Below, piece by piece: positions 47,045 through 57,363 of a stretch of 64,000 bases of DNA. The first letter of the stretch is position 1. Each line of letters starts with the position of its first letter. Below the pieces are notes generated by a model that made no database searches, was not told where the DNA came from, and saw nothing but the letters and a program-made list of their open reading frames with translations. The DNA lies in NCBI GenBank assembly GCA_019915015.1, contig JAHBBC010000001.1:1488001-1552000 (forward strand). Direction: 5' to 3'. Source of the stretch: Auriscalpium vulgare (taxonomy: Eukaryota; Basidiomycota; Agaricomycetes; Russulales; Auriscalpiaceae). The position numbers and the translations under genes are program-made.

Positions 47045-48563
47045 TCATGTGTTTCCGGCCCTCTGTATCACCTGCTGAAGTACCTCAGTGAAGTCAGCAC
47101 CCTTCTCTATGTCGGAATCAAGACGTAGACGAGGCGAAAGATCGTCAGAGTGTACGCTGTAAATCGGTGGTGGTTTCCGCGGAACCCGGGATCGAGATCC
47201 TTCGTCGACGCTCTCTTTGGGATCCGCGAAGGGCGGCGGAGGCAAGGGAAAGCTTGACAGGGAAAAGCTTGCCGCCGGCGAGTAGAACGACGAGCCGGTC
47301 GTGGGTTGAGAGCGGAAGGGGTCTTTTGTTATGTCGAACACTGCGCAGTTACTGTCCGAGCGGGAGTTCGGAGCCGTAACAATGGGGGCCATGTAAACGC
47401 GCGTCGTCACGATGTTGTCATGGTAGGATCGATGGAGGCTGCACAGAACAATTATGAGGGTTGGGTAAATTCCCTGTCGAACCTCTTTAGCTGTGTCCAC
47501 TGAGCCAAACGGCAGAACGACTCACAATTAGCTGGGGGACGGTGTCATCGAAAACCACGAATGCGAGGCTTTTGATTGTTGCATAGTTGCCAGACGTCCG
47601 ATCCATGATCAGATATGCCAACTTCGATAAAGCGAGGGTTCCATTCATCGTTCACATTTGAATGGATGCGAGACGCTGCTTACCCAAATGCCACAGTACA
47701 AGGCACCGGACTCCACGAGCAGCGTCAGAATGGCTTGTGTACGATCCCTTCCGACCTTGACATTGTAAGTCGCAGAAGCTCGATAATGCACCCTACAGCA
47801 AGGAACGTATCAACACATGCCAAAAACACCACTAGCGGAAAGCAAAGCCTACCAGGTGCGGTAGCTGATGAGCCCGGTGGCGAGGAGATTCGTGCATAGA
47901 GTCAGTGCAACTGCGGCGGTATGCATGACAACCACACGGTGGTACGCCTGCGCGTACCCTGCGGGGTTTGGGGTCAAAATGTGTGGCGCTGTATGCATTC
48001 CTAGGATGAGTTCGGCAATAACGACGCCGGCAGTTGCCAAGAGAAAAACGGCAGGGGCGACAAGGACACGGTTCGAATGGTCCCAGATGACCCATGCGCG
48101 CCAGACGACGATCGCATCCCCTAATATGAACTGAACCAGTCAGGTAACGGGCGGGAAACGCGTGTGTGCAACGTACATTCACGGTAGAGAAGTACTGCTC
48201 CAACAATCTTAGGACAAAAACACAATGCAGAGTTCGGCAGGTCGGAAATGGTTCTGCATCTTGCAAGCGCAAAACCATGTGAACGCTAGCGATGCTGTAC
48301 ATGACGCTTGTCAACACTAGCATAGCAACATTGGTGACGGTTTTCGGTCTTGTGCTGTAGAAAGAGCATTCATCGTCAGGGCATGGCAAGCGGAGCAGGT
48401 ATAGCACCAACAGGAGAATGTACAGTGAGATGATATAGATACATGTGTAAAGGCCTATAGCACAGACACGCGAGTCAACTTCGCAAACGAAATTGAACGG
48501 GAAAGCAAACTACTCACCATAAAGAACTGACTCCGCGAACAGGGAGATCGTATAGAAATTCAT
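47045..48563 (-). CDS. Seven-transmembrane mushroom-type protein
   Basis: Six exons on the reverse strand from ATG 48563 (MNFYTISLFAESVLYG) to 47045. Helices in order: the first around SLFAESVLYGLYTCIYIISLYILLLV, then VTNVAMLVLTSVMYSIASVHMV, FILGDAIVVWRAWVIW, VAPAVFLLATAGVVIAELILG, MHTAAVALTLCTNLLATGLISY, AILTLLVESGALYCGIW and GIYPTLIIVLCSL. A cytosolic tail with Ser/Pro-rich sequence and an acidic helix (SDIEKGADFTEVLQQVIQ) closes the protein. VWRAWVIW with the following basic residue is a recurring block in this large agaricomycete family. GPCR-like topology is visible but no ligand or signalling partner is known to me. Confidence 0.78.
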
Positions 48564-49292
48564 AAAGGATCGTGAAGGGATGCGAAAAGAAGGCGCTATG
48601 GGACTTCTCTTGTGTGCGGGCTTAATATACACATTTGCGCGATGTGAGGCTGTTGAGCTGACTCTCCGTGACATGTGGAGGCACAGCATCGACGAAGCCA
48701 CATCATGGACGGCTTGATGAACTTTACCGGGTACGGGTCAGTGCTTCCCGCTGAAGCAAGGGATTGGACAGCGGCAATCGCACATGAAGAAGCGCTTGTC
48801 ACGAGGCACACAGCCATTAGGCATATGCACATGATCAAGTGGTAAGAACGCAACATATCACTGTCAATATCACGGACCGAAATAGACGCACTGCTATCTA
48901 TTGCTGCAATGTGCACTGCGGCAAAGGGCATTTGTTTGGTAGACGAGCGCCAGAGTTGACTCATGGATGGTCTTCTGTCTGCGAATCGGAAGAACAACGT
49001 CCCTGTGATGCATTGCGAGGGGTCCTGTCTGGTAGGAAGATCGATAATGATGAGTCAGTGACATAACATACCACACGCTAGTTCTGAAGATGCCGTAGGC
49101 GATGCGCCTCGGACTTTCAGTGGGAAGCGAACCGATGTCTGTAACATAACGGCGCTGATATACAGTACATGCCGCATGCTTGGAAGTCTACATGCTGGAA
49201 CCAACACCGGGAAGCCCGACGCCTTGTCATGTTGATCAGCCCAAGTTAGGTGAGATACAGCCGCCACACACCTGCATTGTCCGCAAGCCGAC
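48564..49292. other. Intergenic stretch with a hydrophobic ORF of doubtful status
   Basis: 729 bp between the start of the seven-TM gene and the stop of the F-box gene. A reverse-strand ORF at 48596-48997 contains a hydrophobic run (LIMCICLMAVCLVTSASSC) but has no family resemblance and no splice continuation. It may be 5' untranslated sequence or a dead exon. Confidence 0.4.
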
Positions 49293-50942
49293 CTACATCG
49301 CGCGTTTGTACGGGGAAGACAAGCCGCGCGTCTGATTGTCCCACCCCGAGTCCCAATCACCGACTCGACCCGCTGCAAGCCACAGCTCGCACACATGAAT
49401 CTGCCCAATATCGCATTCGAGAATCTCCACTGCAAATCTCCGCGGGCTTTCGCCGGCAAGATCCATCTTCTGGCGCTCTTGAGACCGCGCGCTCAGGGTG
49501 TGTGGATCCGCGATGAAGGCGCTTTCAACATCGCACATGCGGATGACGAGGCGCTCTAGATGTGGGACACGCTGGAAGGTCCTGAACAGGTTCCACGGAA
49601 GCCCGTCGTTGTGCGCGGCCTCCTGATGGACTTGACAGAGAGACGGGAATGTGTCGCCCATCAAAACCAACGTCTTGATGCCCCAAGTCCGCGCAAAGAG
49701 GAAGTCCAAGTCTGCAGTCGTCCGGGAGAGTGAGACGGCCTCTAAAAAGAGGGTTTCAACAGACGCGAACGGCGGTAGAGTAACCGTCCATGTGATGAAT
49801 CCGGGAAGGCCTAAATCGCTTTCTGGAAGCATGGTGTTGAGGGAAAGCATAAATGGGCATGTTTCTGGTGACATGACGCAGATACCTTCTGGACCGCCTT
49901 GGAACGTCAGGGAAGTCACTTCGTCGCCGGATACTTCGTCATGAATATAGAGAATACGCCATGGGGTGGCACCATGAGATTCAACCGTTGGACGAGCAAA
50001 TTGATCGGTGAGAAGAGCCTTGACATGGATGTCGAGGTCTCCGGTGTCGGTGAGCGGCATGGTCAGAAGCAAGGTGGCGTCTACGGGGAAGGCGATGTGT
50101 GTGATGAGCGCTGCAGCGTCTGCTGTATCCCCAACATAGCTGACCTTCCGGAGATATGGCAGGGCGACGACGCGGTTTGGGACGGCATCTCTTAACTCTG
50201 GCCCAGCCGAGAAAAGGCTCAGTATACTCAGTTCCGGCGTGCCGGAGAGGATGTCGAGCAGCATGGCGAGTGAGGGGAGATGTGCAATGGCTATGTGATG
50301 GAGTTCAAGGGACGTGAGACGTGGTATGTTTGTGAACCACGTCCAGTCGGTGCAACATCCGACGAGCGAAAGAGACCGTAGGACGGGAGTAATGCCCTGG
50401 AAGAATCCGCCTGGAACGTAGCAGGACTGTGCTCGATTGTCGAGATGAAACACCTCAAGAAGAGGCGCAGGACCGGTTTGCATGGGCTCGAGGAAGGTGA
50501 TGAGCTTAGTGTCGATTGTGCCGGAAATGATGAGCTCCCGCAACCGCAGCCGCTGACTGAGCGCCATTAGAAGGCTCTCCTTGTTGGGACGGAGATCTTC
50601 GCGTTCCGCGAAGTTTGCGTGCACAGCGATGGGGACGTTCTTCGAGCGCGCGAGGAGTTCTCCAGTTAAGCGTGGTTGGGAGAGCATGATGCGGTTCCAG
50701 AGAAGTGGATTCTCTAGAGCAACCACTTTCCAATGTTTGCAGACTTGCGCGCATTTGAAGAGGGAGCATGCCCATGGTGGAAGGTCGTCACTGCCGTTGG
50801 ACAGTTCCTGCTGAAGAGATAGGCACGAGAAGATGAGCGCAAGAACATCAGCGGGCAGACTGCGGGCACGTCGGCGGTCCTGCAAGCCCAGTACGCCTGT
50901 TTCTGAGAGATGAACAGGTCGTCGCACTGGCAAGTTCTGCAT
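49293..50942 (-). CDS. F-box protein with degenerate leucine-rich repeats
   Basis: Single exon, 549 residues, ATG at 50942. Residues about 27-75 form an F-box: RSLPADVLALIFSCLSLQQ, then CAQVCKHWKVVALENPLLWNRI. The rest has spaced leucine patterns (LRSLSLVGC, LTSLELHHIAI, PYLRKVSYVG, IKTLVLMGD, HLERLVIRMCD) as in the many F-box/LRR proteins of agaricomycetes. It should recruit a target to an SCF ubiquitin ligase through Skp1; the target is unknown. The gene directly borders the candidate mobile-element island. Confidence 0.85.
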   Translation of the reverse strand: MQNLPVRRPVHLSETGVLGLQDRRRARSLPADVLALIFSCLSLQQELSNGSDDLPPWACSLFKCAQVCKHWKVVALENPLLWNRIMLSQPRLTGELLARSKNVPIAVHANFAEREDLRPNKESLLMALSQRLRLRELIISGTIDTKLITFLEPMQTGPAPLLEVFHLDNRAQSCYVPGGFFQGITPVLRSLSLVGCCTDWTWFTNIPRLTSLELHHIAIAHLPSLAMLLDILSGTPELSILSLFSAGPELRDAVPNRVVALPYLRKVSYVGDTADAAALITHIAFPVDATLLLTMPLTDTGDLDIHVKALLTDQFARPTVESHGATPWRILYIHDEVSGDEVTSLTFQGGPEGICVMSPETCPFMLSLNTMLPESDLGLPGFITWTVTLPPFASVETLFLEAVSLSRTTADLDFLFARTWGIKTLVLMGDTFPSLCQVHQEAAHNDGLPWNLFRTFQRVPHLERLVIRMCDVESAFIADPHTLSARSQERQKMDLAGESPRRFAVEILECDIGQIHVCELWLAAGRVGDWDSGWDNQTRGLSSPYKRAM

Positions 50943-51212
50943 GGCTGCCTGACGAGGTCGAAGTCAGCACGACATCACCTCGGGCTGTAGCAGCACAAAG
51001 ACTAACCTCAATTCTATCGGCTCACCGCTATGACTTCGAGTCTTCGTGGTTGCAGCTGAAGGTATATTTCCGTACAGCATCTCTAGAGCACATCTCCGAG
51101 TATGAGCATAAGCAAGCCTACCACATCAGCAAAACCGTCGAAATGTCACACCCGGTCACAGCGGATTTCAGCGGCTGTAATTTGCGCGGCGGATTATAAC
51201 CCATTATAATGC

Positions 51213-51286
51213 TATTCTAATGTACCCGGGCTTTTACAAACGTATTATAATGTACCCGAGGCTTTCACAAAGGTATTACAATGTAC
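51213..51286. repeat. Tandem 30-31 bp repeats at the transposase 3' flank
   Basis: Two and a half copies in a row: 51213-51242, 51243-51273 and a partial at 51274-51286. Each has TAT(T)NTAATGTACCCG followed by GGCTTT(T/C)ACAAA. They lie 47 bp beyond the transposase stop codon and look like the subterminal repeats that transposases of the CACTA kind bind. Confidence 0.6.
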
Positions 51287-51332
51287 AGTGATGCAAGTAG
51301 CTACGAAATAATCCAAGTGCGCGCGTCGCGCC

Positions 51333-54300
51333 CTACAGAGGCGCGAACCCGGCCATGTCGAGCATCTGCTCGTCAAGGGCGAGTCCCTGGGGCTCCTCCT
51401 CCTCGCTGCCCCGGTCTCCCTCGTCATCCTCGTCATCGCTGTTACGGCCATCCTCGTCCTCTGCCTGCTCGCCGTCGCTGTCGTCCGACATGTACTGTTC
51501 CAGCTCCTCGTCCTCGTCCTCCTCGATGGCCTCGTCATGCTCCGGCTCGGCTTCTAGCGTCACACCTGCATTCTTGAGCAACTTGCTGAGAGACTTCCGC
51601 AGCGCCTTGTCACAGGAGCGTGTCGAGACGTGGCCTACTCCACCGCCCAGGAAACGCATGAGCATGTCGCGGTCGGCAATACTGAAGAAGCGGGTCGCCG
51701 TAAGCAGGGAGCCCATGCGAGAATATGGCGCTTACATGTTGACATAGAGGACCTCCCAGTCCTCATCTTTGTCTCCAACCCTGCGAGCGATTGACGGCGG
51801 GAGGCGTGAGGCTGTGCGTCCGATGTGGAAGGAAGGCATTAGATGGACGCCTCGGATGACATCAGCTGGGTCCAAGAAGCCGAAGGCGTCCGGGTCGTCA
51901 CCGGGGATGAAGCTGAGAGCAATGGGGCGCAGGTGTTCGATTCCGCTAGGTTCGTCGGTGTTGAGACCAAGCCAGCGGACCCAGAGGATGTCCATACGCA
52001 CGGGCACGCTGCTTGTCGACTTGGGCCCGCGATGCAGAACCATGGCATGAAAAACGCGCACAACGCGTGCATACCAGTAAGGGTGGGGCGGGTTCTCGGG
52101 ATCGGGTGCGTCCTCGCGGGATAAGACCATGACGTCCGCGTGAGATTTCGGGGTGATCGAGTCCTGCGCGCGCCGAACATCGTAAGTGGTGTAGTTCACG
52201 CGTACAGAAGCATGCTCGTAGAGGGTATTCTTGACAATGATAACGTCGGCCAGCTCTGCATTTGTGAATTCATTCTCGTCGTAGTCCTGGCGCTTGAGAA
52301 GCCGCGAGAGAATGTGGGACTTGAGCCGTGGTAGGAAGTCCTGTGCGCAAGGAAATTAGCAAGTCAGTGGAAAACATATCCTCTGTGACGCACCTTTAGG
52401 GCGGGATCTCCCCGGTTGTCGCTCAGCCAAGCAGTTAGCTCAACGGAACTAGAGGTGGACTGGCCAATGTGATATCGCATGGTGGGGTCGCTGAACGGAA
52501 GCGGTTCGTCGCGCACAGCATTAGAGAATTTTTTAGTCGGTTGCGGCTTCTTCCCCTTCGCCTTTGACCTCTCCTTGGCAGCAGCGAGCTTTTCCTTCAG
52601 GGCCACAGACTTATCGTGCTTCTTCAGGCTGTCGCGCACTGCAACGAGCGCGCGTGCCCGGGCCTCCTGCTTTGCGAGTTGAGGTACAAAATTGTTCTTG
52701 TTGGTGCGCCCAAACCGCCGTTTTGACGTCCTGTGCTCGCACTCGCTCTGAAGCTCAAAGATCAGGAGGGCATCAATAGTACAAGCCTAGCGCACTCACA
52801 ATCTGTGTGTTGTACGAGTCTGTTGTCCCGCGCCGGCGAATGGTATCCGGATAGTCGGGAAAGGCGTGCATCTTGGGGGTATTCATGTTGAACACCCTCT
52901 TCTTGCGCCCGCCTGTCTTGCGCTGGGCGCCAGCTGCTGCGTGCGTACTCGTCATGCCGTCTCCCTCGCCAACCGCTACCCCGGCTGTCGCTCGATCATC
53001 CCCCGGCCCCCCCGCCTCCGCCGCCCCTACAACTGCCTCTCCCGAGATTGAAGCTGCGGCAGCCTTCTTTTGCGCCAGTGCAGTAGCCCGCCTTCCACGT
53101 GCAGCTTCTTCCTTGGGCAGGTCTTGAGTGTCGTAGTTTTCGCATGTGACAGACTTGAACGTCCGGAAAGCCTTGCCAGTTTGAATGCACACCGCGTCGA
53201 AAATCGTGAGTGTGTCGTCCGTCTGCATGCGCAGCTTGGACATGCCGTGCAGCAGTCCCACAATAAAGAATAGCTGGCAAATGATTTTGTCGTCGGATGT
53301 GCCGAGAAGACCCTCGTAGACAGCGTATGCACACTGAAATAATGGGTGAATTAGCGACACGAACGGATGGCGAGTGGAATGGTACGCACCTGCAGCATGT
53401 CCTCAAAGTCTCGCCCAGCGAGCTTCTTCATTGCGGACACGTCACTCGAGAACTTGCGGATTGTGTCACGTCCAAATGTTGGCATCGCGCGGTATCTGTA
53501 GGGGTTCATTGTAGCACAGGAAAATGTCTGATTGGAACGTACGCACCGTCGATTCAATTCCTGGATGACACCGTTCCCATGCGCATGCCCAATCCGGTAG
53601 GAGTGCGTGCACAACGACTTGACAATGCCGATATCGAACTCGTGAAGCTGGTCGGGAGTGAACATGGAATAGAGGTTGAAGCCGGACTTTGAGAATTTCG
53701 AGAAGGCATTCTGCGAACAGCATCAGACCACGCATCGAGTGGAGTGCAATCAAACGTACTCGGGTGGGAACCATGGAGCCCGGGAGCATTGTGTTGACGC
53801 GTTCGGACCCAACGGGCGCACCTTGGCCGTACATTGCCTCACGCGCACTCTCAATTTTGCACTGGCGGGCATAGTTGTCGACACGAATTTGGTTCTTGCG
53901 AGTTCGCATGTCTGCCTTCATGCCGACCTTGTAGATGTTGTCCTTCTCGACAAGGCAGCGTGGACAAGGGCACTTGCCGAGGTTCTTCAAGCCGGCCAGG
54001 AGCATTCTGCAGTCGAACAATGAGGAGACACCAGTGAATAATGGCAAAGTAAACGCACTTCTCGGGGTAGTCAGCTCCGTATGAAAAAAATCGAGGGTAG
54101 ATGCGGCGCCGGATGCCATCCGCGCATTCAACGATGATCCCGTGGTAGTACGCACGCACAAATTCCGCGTCTGTGAGATGTTCCCAGACGCCATGTATGC
54201 ATTCACGCTTGAGGTGAGTTTGCGTGTCAGCGGAGGGTTTCTTGTTGAAGAAATGCTCATAGACATCTGCGGCAGAGTCGGGAATCTTCTGTGTGTGAGA

Positions 54301-55749
54301 AAACAATACAGAGAAAGGGGATGCTCGGCGTACCTTGGGAATATACGCGACGTGATGGCACGACTGAGTCGACGGGCGGCATCTCTCGTACTTGGACTGA
54401 TTGCCGACTTGAACATAGACCGGCCATACCTCGGCGGTTCCAAAGCTGGCCAGATGTGTCGAGTCGGAGAAGAGCATCAGCGGCGCGACGACGCGCTCGA
54501 GGTCCTTGTCGTCGTCGTCGTCTACAGGTAGGGCGTCGACTTCTTGCTGTGCGTCCCGCATCTCCGCGGAGCAGTATGCTTCGGAGTAAATGGACTGGAC
54601 CCGTCCGCCGTTGCCGTCAGGTTGCCATTGTTCTTCGAAGGGAGTGAGGTGGAACCTGGCCGCCGCGGGATCCGTGAAGACCGACTTAATGATGTCGGTT
54701 AACTTGCGGTAGTATAGGCCCTTGACCCTGAGCTTGGGCGCCTCGGACTCGGGGCACTTGACCTTCTCGCATGGCATTGGGATCAGGATGTCGGCTTCCT
54801 TCCAGCCCAGAGACGTGCCGCAGTCCTTCAGCACAGAGTCGATGTGCGTGTCAAGACGTTCCTTCTCGCGATGTGAGCTGTAACCAAGGTAGTGGCCACG
54901 GTCGAGAGGAGTGCTCGCAATAACTTTGCCCAGCCGGTTGACCTCCCCATCCGACTTTTGCGACGAGCCTGTGTTCTGCCAGATAAACATGGCTGCTGCG
55001 TCATGACTGCTGAACGGCGCGTAGTAGGGCACAGACGGCTTGTCGGCTGGTGGAGCTGTGGATTTTGGCGGCGCAGGCGCAGGAGGAACAAGGGTAGGAG
55101 TGTCGCACAAGTCCGCAAGCGTTGCTGTTCGCTCGGGATGGTATGTGGGAGGACGCGCATATATGCGGAAGCGGCCAAACTCGTCCTGCTCTGTTGTGAC
55201 TCGGGTGTCCTTGGGTGGTTCTGGAGACGGGAATGGGGATGGAGAGGGAGGAGCTGGCTGAGGGGGAGGAGCGCGCGGTCTGTCAGGTATATGAGCAAGT
55301 GGTGTTCGTCCGTCGCGGCTAGAGGGCAGAAAGTCCTGGAAGTGTTGGGGAAAGCGGATTGACCGGCCAGAGCGGTGAGAGACAAAGACAGGGATATTGG
55401 GGGGAGGCAACTCCGGCTGAGCCTGTTCAGCGTCCACCGGCTCGAGAGGAAGCTCAGCGTCCTCAGGCGGAGGCGCAAAGTCAATATCCTGGTGTTCCGA
55501 GCCTAGTCAGACATTTTACATCAGGATCTTGCAGCTACGCACCTGAGAGCCACTCCCATCTATTTCTGGAGCCTCTCCAGCCCTCCTCCTCTTAGCCAGC
55601 CTGTTGTTGACAATCTGCTCTTCGAGCTGTCGTTTGAGCTTCACTGCAGCCTCGGAGTTCTTGGTTGCGCCGGTGCAGTGCGTGCGATGTGCTCGAAGGG
55701 CTCTCAGATGGGGGAAGGACCTAGCACAGTGGGGGCAGGAAGACGCCAT
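51333..55749 (-). CDS. Plavaka-type transposase (CACTA/EnSpm-related)
   Basis: About ten exons from ATG 55749 to 51333 with all inspected junctions in frame and no premature stop. The N-terminus holds a C2H2 finger (CPHCARSFPHLRALRAHRTHC). After a Pro-rich region comes the transposase core: LRVKGLYYRKLTDIIKSVF, PFEEQWQP, YSEAYCSAEM, LERVVAPLMLFSDSTHLASFG, YVQVGNQSKYERCRPS, CHHVAYIP, FVRAYYHGIIVECADGIRRR and FFSYGADYPEK, followed by a Cys cluster (CPCPRCLVEKD). Later: FTPDQLHEFDIG, MPTFGRDTIRKF, and the C-terminal DRDMLMRFLGGGVGH. The Asp of FSDSTHLASFG and that of SADYPEK-like GADYPEK probably belong to the RNase H-fold catalytic set. An intact frame means the copy may be recent or active. 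It is transcribed away from the DUF6698-like gene. Confidence 0.88.
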
Positions 55750-55922
55750 GATGATCGAAAGGCAGGGCAGAGTGCAAGAGACCAAGTCGCGACTTGGCGA
55801 TTTCGACATCACGCGAAATCGACAAGTCGCGATCACGTGCATGCGCTCGCGGCGGCGTCATCTCTCCAATTTTCAGCACGGCTTGCACTCTTTTCCTCCT
55901 CCTACCACTACCCGTGGAAGCT
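55750..55922. promoter_or_regulatory. Palindrome-rich divergent promoter of transposase and DUF6698-like gene
   Basis: The 173-bp spacer between the two ATGs holds a 16-bp perfect palindrome CCAAGTCGCGACTTGG (55782-55797), directly followed by an inverted pair CGATTTCG/CGAAATCG (55798-55805 and 55814-55821), and then a further CAAGTCGCGA (55823-55832). So one motif, CAAGTCGCGA, is present three times in two orientations. Such symmetry suggests a binding site for a dimeric protein that controls both genes. Function is inferred. Confidence 0.55.
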
Positions 55923-57363
55923 ATGCCGCCATCCCACGTATCACAGATTCTAGCGCGCGGCCTCATCGCTCCGACTACTCGTCTTCAAGATGTGTTCTTT
56001 GCCATCGCTGCCCGGGGCACCTATCACGAGCCATGGCTGTGAGTTTTCCGACGCTTTCGTGCATCCATGGCTCAATGGGTCACAATATTCTAGTTCAATG
56101 GACCAGTGGGACGAGTTTCAGGGAGCCTATGATCTCATGATGGCTTTGGTTCCCGGACTTGTCGAAGAACTCGCTACAGAGGAAGGAAAAAAAGCGCTCC
56201 CGAGGTTACTGGCAGCGGTGAGCCCGTATATGCGCTTTCGATTCACAATTTATATGCTCATATTCTCTTCAGATGACCAGCCAGATCTCGTGTGTCCGCG
56301 AAATGGACCGACGCAGCGTACGCAACAAATGCAATGTGTATGCTGCAGCCGACAGCCCGCTCCTGCCGCCAGTCATGGCAGACGACAAGCATGACCGAGG
56401 CTTCCGTCACCCCAACCTCGGGCTGCTTCTCTGTCCCGCAGTGTATTCTGACGAGTTCGCAGAAGATCCTGCTCGGTACGCCACTTCTTCACGATTCCGA
56501 CATTCATTTCACTGATTGATTGTTAAGTGCTTGCATGCACATATACAGCGCTCGCTTCAATCTGGACGCGAGCGTCCCACTCTTTGTATACGCTGGATAC
56601 AAATTCAACTCTGCATACCCCGACGAAGGGATGTTTCGAGGAGAACTTGTTGTGACGGTATGTCTGCATTACTCCATCACAGCCTCTTCTGATATACGAC
56701 CCATTACAGGTACTTCGGCATGTCTACATAAGCCCCGAGATGGCCTTCATTGAGCCGACAATGGACTCCTTCTCGCTCGTTGGGAGCAACGCAGAGGCTC
56801 TCAATATCTTCAGGATCACCGGCTATCATGTCGCCTATGCATGTGAACTTGTGAGTTCTTTTCTCCTCCACGGCAGTGCAGTGGCTGATATCATATAGGC
56901 GAGGCATATGATGAGCGACCAAGACAGGTGGACCTCCCACGATGGGACATTCACCTACTCACGTCTTTTCTACACAACTGTCAACTGGTTCAGCTACGCC
57001 GAGGACGACCCACTTGTTGAAGACACCTTGAACTGGTTAAATCAGTACGTCAAACCATCCCTGATTTGTCCTCAGCGACTGAAGCTGCTCCAGACGCGTC
57101 TTCGGCCATGAGAACGGTCGACTCACGAAGACCAAGGAGCCTAGCTTCGAGCTCGCTCGTCGTCGCACAGAGCACATCGCAGCCAAGCGGGCTCGCCAGT
57201 CCCCGGGCGCTGAATGTACGTGCAATAATGTGCTGTGTCGTTTGCAATACTGATTTCTGCAGGCACTGACTCGGACATCTCATCCACTGCCTCGATGTCC
57301 AGTGGCAACACGTCGCTCTCTTCAGTCTGCACAACTCCTCCCTGTTCGCCTCTTCTGTCATAA
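55923..57363 (+). CDS. DUF6698-like protein, copy 1
   Basis: Eight exons from ATG 55923 to TAA 57361-57363; the last junctions (CA then A CGC GTC TTC GGC; acceptor 57096) are supported by similarity to copy 2. Blocks shared with copy 2: RGFRHPNLGLLLCP against RGFNHDVLARLLCP; AGYKFNSAYPDEGMFRGELVV against DYKYNPGAPESGLLCSPLVVK; GSNAEALNIFRITGYHVAYA against KGNAQLYGIQEVTKEMIAYC; and WTSHDGTFTYSRLFYTTVNW against WSTVDGKFDYVVFYNAIIKW. The C-terminus is basic, then Ser/Thr-rich. This pattern fits the agaricomycete domain named DUF6698; no function is established. Its head-to-head pairing with the transposase makes an accessory role in transposition conceivable. Confidence 0.72.

Noticed and set aside
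48596..48997. Hydrophobic 133-codon reverse ORF as a separate membrane protein
   Set aside because: No family resemblance and only one weak hydrophobic run; directly upstream of the seven-TM gene and probably 5' non-coding.
51839..52180. Forward and reverse ORFs overlapping the transposase C-terminal region
   Set aside because: Shadow frames of the transposase exon; the frame with WVRWLGLNTDEPSGIEHLRPIA is the coherent one.
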